A stretch of 49,531 nucleotides of DNA, taken from NCBI GenBank assembly GCA_027013105.1, contig JALUYG010000246.1:1-49531 (forward strand). The letters run 5' to 3'. Both the position numbers and the translations under genes were made by a program. The number at the start of each line of letters is the position of its first letter. The stretch's first letter is position 1. This DNA comes from Mariprofundus sp. (GTDB lineage Bacteria > Pseudomonadota > Zetaproteobacteria > Mariprofundales > Mariprofundaceae). Under the pieces are notes generated by a model. That model was not told the origin of the DNA. It did not search any database and saw only the letters and a program-made list of their open reading frames with translations. Of the stretch, positions 44,401-49,531 are shown piece by piece.

Positions 44401-46521
44401 CATTTAATCGGGCTGGAGAGCGGCGCGGCGATTTTCCATACGGCCATGACCCTGCATATTCCCAAAGGTGCAAAGCGACCGGGCAAGCGCGCCTTTCAGC
44501 CGCTGGAGAAGCATTACAAGGCGCAGATCAGACAGATTCATGTGATTCGCGAATGGGCCTTGCGCATGGCTGATGGCAAGCAAGCATCGGCAAAAGCCTT
44601 GCTCAATGATTATTTTGATCTGACTGAAAAGAATCTGCTGCAACGCTATTTTGCCCGCCGCAGCAAGCAGAGTCTGGAAATTCCGGCCAGCAGGAAACGC
44701 GTCAACGATATTATTGGCGACGACGCTTTATCTGCCACCCAGCGTGATATTGTCACCCAATCCAGCCAGCAGAATATGCTGGTGCTGGCCGGCCCCGGCG
44801 CCGGCAAAACGCGTTTGATTGTACACCGGGTAGCGTGGCTGTCATGCATCCGGCGACAAGCCCCGGAGAGCATTCTGGTGCTGGCATTCAATCGCGCCAC
44901 GGTCAGCGAATTGCGTACGCGCCTTGGCCGCGATGATATGCTGGGAAAACAGGCATGGCGTTTGCAAATTCACACCTATCACAGTCTGGCCATGCGCCTG
45001 CTGGGCGAATTGCCGCCTGAAGATCATGATGATTTTCAAAACTGGTCGGATGGACTGATGCGAAGAGCAGTGGCGCTGCTCGAATGCCCCCATGCAGATG
45101 ATGAGATGGATGAGGAGCCCGGCGACGATCTGAGGCAGCGTTTGACTGCCGGATTCCGCTTTATTCTGGTGGACGAATATCAGGATATTAACGAGGCTCA
45201 ATACCGTTTCCTCTCCGCACTGGCCGGGCGTACGCTGGAGAACGAGGCCGAACAATTAAGCATCTTTGCCGTCGGCGATGACGATCAAAATATTTATGCA
45301 TGGAACGGTGCAGAAAATCGTTATATTCACCAGTTTGAGCGCGATTACAGCGCCCGCATTGCCTATCTGACGGAGAACTACCGCTCATGCCCGGCGATTA
45401 TTGAGGCCGCCAACCGTTTCATTGCACAACACCCGGATCGCCTGAAGGCCGTCTATCCGGTTACCGCCGCCCATCCCGACCTGCCCGGCAGCGTCAGTGT
45501 ATATCAGGGCGCACTGGCCGCGCTGCATCAAAAAGCGCTGGACTGCTGTGTTGATTTGATGGCGCAACAGACTCCACCGGAGCGCATCGCCATCCTCTGT
45601 CGCCAGCATCAGGATTACGAACCCATCGCAAGATTATTGCGCTCGGCCAAATTACCCATTCAGATCAACCGCAACGACACCCCCTACCGCTGGGATCGTC
45701 TGCGCGAAGTGCATGCCATGACGCGCATATGCGAGGGGCACGGCATGCTCAGCGCAGGCGAGATTCGGGCGGCGTGGCTGGCGCTGCCGGAATCGATTCA
45801 GCTGCACCCGTCCGTGACGCCGTTATGGGACTGGCTGGCGTCGCATACGTCAGAGCGTATCGTACGACCTGCGCAGGAGTGGCGCAGCGAGCTATGGGAA
45901 TTATCCAAAACCGAGGGCGCTAAAACCGGTCATGGTATCTGGCTGGGCACCATGCACAGCGCCAAGGGGCTGGAATTTGACAGCGTTATCGTCTTTGCCG
46001 GAAAACCCGGCCATCAGGATAGTTTCTGTGAAGAACTGCGCCTGCGTTATGTCGCCATGACCCGCGCCGAACGCAATCTGATGCTGATGCAGGATACTGG
46101 AAACTGGTTCACACACCTCGGTATTGAAGCTGAATCACTGCCGCTGGAAGCAAGAGAGTCAGGGCAATCCAGCGATGTATTTTACTGCGGCATGAAAGAT
46201 GTGGATATCGATTTCGCCGGGCGACTGGTCGAGGCGATCAACACCACCGCCCTGCATGAAAATGACAAACTGGAGTTCAACCAAGCCAATGGCACATTGC
46301 ACTGGCAGCAACAGGTAGTTGGCAGGCTCAGCCGCCGCGCCCTGCAACGATTGCAACAAAAAACGAAACAGGGCTGGGGCATCAAAGCGGTCAGGGTGCA
46401 GGCGATTGTGCGCCGCTACCGCAACGATGCCTCGGATGAACAATACATCGCCCTGTGCAGGCAACAGGCATGGTATGTGATCCTGCCCAAGATATTGTTG
46501 GTCTACGGCGGTTATCAATGA
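41470..46521 (+). CDS. DEDD exonuclease - RecQ helicase - UvrD helicase fusion protein
   Basis: This is a ~1,683-residue fusion. (1) DEDD exonuclease: Exo I FVDLEIHPE (Asp9, Glu11), Exo II IGHNIAQHDWPYL (Asp67), Exo III NDPVEDCKQT (Asp121), with Asn where DEDDh enzymes have His. (2) RecQ helicase: ILPTGGGKSLCYQLP (about 308), IIDEAHCLSKWGHDF (about 412), QEAGRAGRDG (about 620). A long helical region follows. (3) UvrD/Rep-type SF1 helicase: VLAGPGAGKTRLIV (about 1105), ILVDEYQDINEAQY (about 1233), TMHSAKGLEFDSVIV (about 1495), YVAMTRAE. I prefer GTG 41470, with a perfect GGAGG upstream and no overlap; ATG 41407 would overlap the previous gene by 37 bases. It is the last gene of the cluster. 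Confidence 0.92.
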   Translation: MHKVAVFVDLEIHPETQKLLKIGAWRAHDDASFRRQGKFNQTAALHELLAFIGKSRFIIGHNIAQHDWPYLCGKDAAFGKLSLCLIDTLVLNPLAFPANPYHRLVKDYKLQRESVNDPVEDCKQTAILFTDQCATFRQQADFSAVFALLLLNSGAAYPTLFNMLLNAPVTASVAKQCIDACLNEDAVCAQSRHLIIDEIRSNDATRQRAMAYALAWLNTAGANSVLPAWVRHQHPELSDMLDRLRNQACGESNCRYCHAHHNLEASLTQFFGYEQFRHFGASDTDGGAKEPLQRRIVAAVASATPTLAILPTGGGKSLCYQLPAMMMARNRGLLSIIISPLQSLMNDQVGQLQQRGYQYAAALNSSLTMPERHRVLEGIRMGDIHLLYIAPEQLRNRSFISAIESREIGQWIIDEAHCLSKWGHDFRPDYLYIGKFVAAFSKRQQQRIPPVHAFTATARLDVIEEILDHLEQSLDVRLSLLSGGHQRSNLDYQVLHCPAQQKREQVLSLLQEQRQFTGDGAVIIFCNRRKYTEEMAEFLSNNGIKSDFFHAGRDPHSKRAVQQAFMDGDIAVMAATNAFGMGVDKADVRLVIHAQIPDSLENYLQEAGRAGRDGEPARCILLFDEADVDKQFEMRRSQQIEMRDFVALFEAIRKQCRAFKQRGVSENTIQASSGDILRIAHSSDHQDDAPGFGAEDWQYDTKVRTAIAWLEVAGLLERQENRTGVIEGTFKLTAMDLIRSQLNKQQISAADTERWLRVAHAIMQHEQSDTINADQLAEQTGLDPKAVFRAITGLQHAGVMDHDMSLVAWLKAHVAGDSRMMLAQYAALESTLFDLIRDAMQGDHESPFQLNIVQACHLLREASGQADISPPLVLQLLSLWTRLDKLVRSTPVGRDMHRLTWKRDFEQAAEQIKQRQHCSDVSIDHLYTRIPDGEKGHLRIPFKLGALQDALENNLTTRHLSGLDNRSEQALLALQQHHLIGLESGAAIFHTAMTLHIPKGAKRPGKRAFQPLEKHYKAQIRQIHVIREWALRMADGKQASAKALLNDYFDLTEKNLLQRYFARRSKQSLEIPASRKRVNDIIGDDALSATQRDIVTQSSQQNMLVLAGPGAGKTRLIVHRVAWLSCIRRQAPESILVLAFNRATVSELRTRLGRDDMLGKQAWRLQIHTYHSLAMRLLGELPPEDHDDFQNWSDGLMRRAVALLECPHADDEMDEEPGDDLRQRLTAGFRFILVDEYQDINEAQYRFLSALAGRTLENEAEQLSIFAVGDDDQNIYAWNGAENRYIHQFERDYSARIAYLTENYRSCPAIIEAANRFIAQHPDRLKAVYPVTAAHPDLPGSVSVYQGALAALHQKALDCCVDLMAQQTPPERIAILCRQHQDYEPIARLLRSAKLPIQINRNDTPYRWDRLREVHAMTRICEGHGMLSAGEIRAAWLALPESIQLHPSVTPLWDWLASHTSERIVRPAQEWRSELWELSKTEGAKTGHGIWLGTMHSAKGLEFDSVIVFAGKPGHQDSFCEELRLRYVAMTRAERNLMLMQDTGNWFTHLGIEAESLPLEARESGQSSDVFYCGMKDVDIDFAGRLVEAINTTALHENDKLEFNQANGTLHWQQQVVGRLSRRALQRLQQKTKQGWGIKAVRVQAIVRRYRNDASDEQYIALCRQQAWYVILPKILLVYGGYQ

Positions 46522-46557
46522 CGTGGAGGCACACGATGAATAAAACATACGGAAACT

Positions 46558-46583
46558 TGTAATAAGTAAAATCCAAGTATAAT
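46558..46583 (+). promoter_or_regulatory. Possible promoter of the AAA/DUF4143 gene
   Basis: A perfect TATAAT lies at 46578-46583, eight bases before ATG 46592. TTGTAA at 46558-46563 is a weak -35 with short spacing (14 bases). Transcription would begin at or next to the ATG, pointing to a leaderless mRNA. There is no Shine-Dalgarno sequence. Confidence 0.45.
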
Positions 46584-46591
46584 ATTTGGAT

Positions 46592-47827
46592 ATGAATGGT
46601 TTGAATCGAGATCAATCGCAGGTTATCAATCAACTACTCAACCTGTTTCCGGTTGTCCTGATTGTGGGAGCACGGCAGGTTGGCAAAACGACGCTGGCGA
46701 AAATGTGTCGTCCTGACTGGCATTACTTCGATCTGGAGCGCGGTAGCGATTTCGATTTTATCACCAACGACTTCGATTTCTTTTTCCGTGAATATCCCGC
46801 GCATGTCATCATTGATGAGGCTCAGGAATTACCACAGCTGTTTCGTGAATTGCGCGGCGTGATTGATGCTGATCGTACACAGAAAAACCGATTCATCCTT
46901 ACCGGTTCCAGCTCACCTGAAATGCTTTCCGGCATTTCCGATTCGCTTGCCGGGCGTGTTGCTATTGTTGAGCTTGGCACATGCAAGCGCAATGAAATTG
47001 CCGGTGAGCCGCTGTCCGGGTTTTATCAGATATTCACCAAGCCCATTGAGGCCAACGACTTGCAAATACTGAAGCACCTCTCCGTAAGCAGTGGCGATTT
47101 GTTATCATCAGTGCTGCGAGGCGGATATCCCGAGCCGGTTCTGGCCGACCATCCCGATGCATTTTTTGCATGGATGGATAACTACTTCAAAACCTATATC
47201 GCCAGTGATGTACGAAGGCTGTTTCCTCGCCTGGATATGGTGAAGTACCGTCGTTTCATCTCAATGCTGGCCAGCCTGTCCGGCACGATTATCAATAAGG
47301 CTCAGCTCGGGCGTGCCATTGACGTATCTGAAGTCACCATCCGTGACTATCTTGATATTGCGCATCAGACATTGATCTGGCGCAATATTCCATCCTATGC
47401 CGGCACAGCCGCCCGCGCAGTTGTAAAAATGCCGAAAGGCATATTGCGCGATTCAGGGCTGCTGAACTACCTGGGCAACATCACCACCCGCGAGCAACTG
47501 GTGCGCTCGCCACTGGTCGGGCAGATATTCGAATCGTTTGTGATTGAAGAAATCCTCAAGGGCATGCATGCCAGCAATATCGCCAAATGGGATTATTCCT
47601 ATTACCGCACCCGCAATGGCGCCGAGATAGACCTGATTCTGGAAGGAAGCTTTGGCCTGATGCCGATTGAAATTAAATTCGGCACATCCACCCGCCTGAA
47701 GCAGCTCATTGCATTGACGCGCTTTGTCCAGGAACAGCAACTGCCCTTTGGCATTGTCATTAACCAATCCACTGAAGTTCGCATGCTCAGCGATTTCATC
47801 ATACAGGTTCCGGCCAGCGCGATTTAA
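46592..47827 (+). CDS. AAA ATPase with DUF4143 domain
   Basis: This is a 411-residue protein. The N-terminal AAA_14 ATPase has Walker A IVGARQVGKTTLAK (Lys32) and Walker B HVIIDEAQELP (about 72-82), followed by RFILTGSSSPEML (sensor 1). The C-terminal DUF4143 region ends in a PD-(D/E)xK-like pattern: YYRTRNGAEIDLIL and PIEIKFGTS. A winged-helix-like part lies between them (INKAQLGRAIDVSEVTIRDY). These ATPases are common accessory genes of unclear function, sometimes linked to toxin-like or defence loci. It has its own promoter after the island and probably starts at ATG 46592 rather than TTG 46586. Confidence 0.88.
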   Translation: MNGLNRDQSQVINQLLNLFPVVLIVGARQVGKTTLAKMCRPDWHYFDLERGSDFDFITNDFDFFFREYPAHVIIDEAQELPQLFRELRGVIDADRTQKNRFILTGSSSPEMLSGISDSLAGRVAIVELGTCKRNEIAGEPLSGFYQIFTKPIEANDLQILKHLSVSSGDLLSSVLRGGYPEPVLADHPDAFFAWMDNYFKTYIASDVRRLFPRLDMVKYRRFISMLASLSGTIINKAQLGRAIDVSEVTIRDYLDIAHQTLIWRNIPSYAGTAARAVVKMPKGILRDSGLLNYLGNITTREQLVRSPLVGQIFESFVIEEILKGMHASNIAKWDYSYYRTRNGAEIDLILEGSFGLMPIEIKFGTSTRLKQLIALTRFVQEQQLPFGIVINQSTEVRMLSDFIIQVPASAI

Positions 47828-47878
47828 CACAGGGCCAATCAGCATCCAATGAACAGCCCGCAAATTATAGAACCAGTG

Positions 47879-48610
47879 TTATTGCCTTGTATCCAGATCT
47901 GCCGGCTTACGCGATAATGTTTTGTTGCCGGAGAACATGGCGGAGATCAGCCCGCTGCCTTCACGGCTATCCAGACGAATCACCACAACAACATGCAGCA
48001 CAATCATCACCAGCAAAACAAAGAAGAGGTAGTAATGGATTTCACCGTAGATATGCTTGAAATCCAGCAGTGCCTTGAGTTTTTCGGCATCGACGCCTGT
48101 TTTGTCGTACGGTTTGAGCGTGGCGGGATCAACGCCTTCCGCCGCCACCTGTGCTGCGAACATCGAACCGAAGGGCGGATAATAGACATCCGTGCCGGCG
48201 CGAATCAGCCCGGTGGCCGCTTGCGTCATCAGCAGCAACATCAATACCACCACAGCCAGTCGCCCCATCGGATTGTGGCCGAGAAACTGCTGACGCTCAC
48301 CGCGTTTGATACTGGAGAGATAAGCAGACATCGCCTCACGAAAACCCCTGCCCGGCACAATGGCGCTCCAGCGTGCAAATCGATTGCCGATGAAACCCCA
48401 AACCAATCTGAACAGCAGATTCAACACGAACACATAACCGATCACGACATGCAGTTCTTTAATCGCCACCTTGGCATCCAGACTGACGATACCGAGCTCT
48501 TTTTTATAAAGCATCAGCATCCCCACCAGCGCCAGTAGCACCACGCTGATAAAGTTCACCCAGTGAAACAGCCGTGTCGGCGCATCCCATACTTTATATC
48601 GTTGCAACAT
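47879..48610 (-). CDS. Cytochrome b561-type membrane protein
   Basis: This 243-residue membrane protein has at least four transmembrane helices and His ligands typical of the b-type cytochromes of hydrogenases and related electron carriers: VWDAPTRLFHWVNFISVVLL at the N-terminus, IKELHVVIGYVFVLNLLFRL in the second helix, and FKHIYGEIHYYLFFVLLVMI with HVVVV in the C-terminal half. Such proteins bind two hemes and pass electrons between quinone and a partner. No partner dehydrogenase is in the window. I chose ATG 48610 with GGAG upstream; GTG 48616 is an alternative. A terminator hairpin for the upstream gene ends just before this ribosome-binding site. Confidence 0.85.
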   Translation of the reverse strand: MLQRYKVWDAPTRLFHWVNFISVVLLALVGMLMLYKKELGIVSLDAKVAIKELHVVIGYVFVLNLLFRLVWGFIGNRFARWSAIVPGRGFREAMSAYLSSIKRGERQQFLGHNPMGRLAVVVLMLLLMTQAATGLIRAGTDVYYPPFGSMFAAQVAAEGVDPATLKPYDKTGVDAEKLKALLDFKHIYGEIHYYLFFVLLVMIVLHVVVVIRLDSREGSGLISAMFSGNKTLSRKPADLDTRQ

Positions 48611-48619
48611 TTCCACTCC

Positions 48620-48660
48620 AAAAAAGAACCCTCCTCACGTTGTCGCTGTGAGAAGGGTTC
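48620..48660 (-). terminator. Terminator downstream of the FKBP gene
   Basis: Read on the minus strand, GAACCCTTCTCAC (48660-48648) pairs with GTGAGGAGGGTTC (48638-48626) with one mismatch and is followed by six T. It can stop transcription from the FKBP gene. The GGAG of the cytochrome gene lies immediately after the T run. Confidence 0.8.
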
Positions 48661-48708
48661 CCGGCATTATATCGCCCCACTTAGAGGCATCTACGTCAGA
48701 CCGTTGAT

Positions 48709-49467
48709 TTATTTGCTTGCTTTGGCCTGCGCAGGCTTCTGATCGCCGATGCCCAGCAATTCCACTTCAAACACCAGCACGCTGTTGGGGCCGATCTTCG
48801 GACCGGCGCCACGCGCGCCATAGGCCAATTCGGATGGCAACACAAACCTGTATTTGGAACCGACATTCATCAGCTGCACGCCTTCCGTCCAGCCCTTGAT
48901 CACGCCGTTGAGCGGGAAAGTGACCGGCTGGCCGCGCTTGTAGGATGAATCGAACTCGGTGCCGTCAATCAGCGTGCCGCGATAATTCACCGTTACCTTG
49001 TCCGTCGCCTTGGGCTTGGCGCCATCACCCTGTTTCAGTACTTCATACTGCAGACCGCTCTTGGTGGTTGTGACGCCTTTTTTCTTGCCGTTCTCGGCCA
49101 GGAATTTAGCGCCATCAGCCTTGTTCTTTTCGCCTGCAGCTTTCTGTTTCGCTGCAGCCTGTTCAGCCTGTTTCTTGAAAAATGCCTGTTTGGCTTTGGC
49201 TGCATCGGCTTCGCTCAACTTCAGCTTGGCGCCGTCCAGACGATCGTTGAGTGCGGCCAGCAGCGCCGGACGATCCAGATCGGCGTTGAGTGATTTCAGC
49301 GATGCGCCGATATCCATGCCGATGGCGTAGCTGAGCTTGCTCTTATCACTACTAAGCTGCACGCCGGCCGGAGCGGCTTGTTTGACTTCGGCCTTTTTCT
49401 CTGACGCCTGCTGAGAACAGGCCGCCAGCATTGCCACACATACAGCGGCGATCATTGCTTTTTTCAT
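48709..49467 (-). CDS. FKBP-type peptidyl-prolyl isomerase lipoprotein
   Basis: This is a 252-residue protein with lipoprotein signal MKKAMIAAVCVAMLAACSQQ (lipobox LAAC). The N-terminal FKBP dimerisation domain (LSYAIGMDIGASLKSL, FFKKQAEQAAAKQKAAG) is followed by the catalytic FKBP domain: TTKSGLQYEVLKQGDGAKP, VTVNYRGTLIDGTEFDSSY, GVIKGWTEGVQLMNVGSKY and ELAYGARGAGPKIGPNSVL. It resembles FkpA/Mip and probably assists folding of periplasmic or outer-membrane proteins. GGAGATGAG precedes the ATG. The C-terminal tail is Ala/Lys-rich. Confidence 0.93.
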   Translation of the reverse strand: MKKAMIAAVCVAMLAACSQQASEKKAEVKQAAPAGVQLSSDKSKLSYAIGMDIGASLKSLNADLDRPALLAALNDRLDGAKLKLSEADAAKAKQAFFKKQAEQAAAKQKAAGEKNKADGAKFLAENGKKKGVTTTKSGLQYEVLKQGDGAKPKATDKVTVNYRGTLIDGTEFDSSYKRGQPVTFPLNGVIKGWTEGVQLMNVGSKYRFVLPSELAYGARGAGPKIGPNSVLVFEVELLGIGDQKPAQAKASK

Positions 49468-49531
49468 ATACTCATCTCCATGTTCATCATTTGAAACGCT
49501 GCGACTATAGCAGCAATTTTCTACGATGCTA

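Overview
The window looks like chromosomal DNA of an aquatic proteobacterium at roughly mid-50s % GC. The gene set includes sucAB, ileS, ribF, nth, trkH, a PilP-type pilus protein, a SulP permease with STAS domain, an FKBP-type lipoprotein and a DUF1538/P-II-like operon. A Zetaproteobacterium (Mariprofundus-like) would fit, but this is an inference from gene content and some gammaproteobacteria cannot be excluded.

Layout. 1-470: a decayed PIN-domain (VapC-like) toxin gene and a small overlapping ORF. 588-4724: phoH and a DUF748/AsmA-like gene in tandem on the minus strand. 4857-5072: tRNA-Gly(GCC) and tRNA-Cys(GCA). 5229-12162: a DUF4399 periplasmic protein, a bile-acid:Na+ symporter relative with an internal deletion, a radical SAM protein, and sucA-sucB with a SucB that lacks the usual peripheral subunit-binding domain. 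12226-18475: a small lipoprotein, the DUF1538-DUF1538-P-II-like-CBS operon, trkH and a lipoprotein with three tandem OmpA-like domains. 18477-23659: a SulP permease, a hybrid histidine kinase and a GH16 glycoside hydrolase with a sorting-signal-like C-terminus. 23928-28552: thioredoxin, a MidA-like methyltransferase, pilP, nth, a REP-associated transposase between inverted palindromes, and ribF. 28540-29058: a patchwork of palindromic repeats around a GxxExxY gene remnant. 29079-31859: ileS.

The accessory island. From 31852 to 46521 eight same-strand genes follow ileS with gaps of 33 bp or less. They start with a DUF1186/UPF0149/SEC-C protein and an unrecognised 225-residue protein. The core is six genes: a stand-alone RecQ-type helicase, a small basic protein, a 762-residue protein with an XPB/Ssl2-associated domain, an XPB-family helicase, an unrecognised 397-residue protein, and a ~1,683-residue fusion of a DEDD exonuclease, a RecQ helicase and a UvrD-type helicase. 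Four helicase modules and one exonuclease in about 12.5 kb suggest a multi-component DNA-processing machine for repair or anti-phage defence. I cannot match it with confidence to a named system, and it is the main candidate for something new. The gene normally found after ileS in proteobacteria, lspA, is absent here, so the ileS 3' end looks like an insertion site. An AAA ATPase with DUF4143 that may be leaderless borders the island.

The right end (47879-49467, minus strand) holds a b-type cytochrome membrane protein and an FKBP-type peptidyl-prolyl isomerase lipoprotein.

Repeats. Three copies of a ~90-140 bp long palindrome (12386, 16730, 28618) lie in intergenic DNA. A different short palindrome flanks the transposase. 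A third family of 10-nt units forms inverted arms near ribF and ileS.
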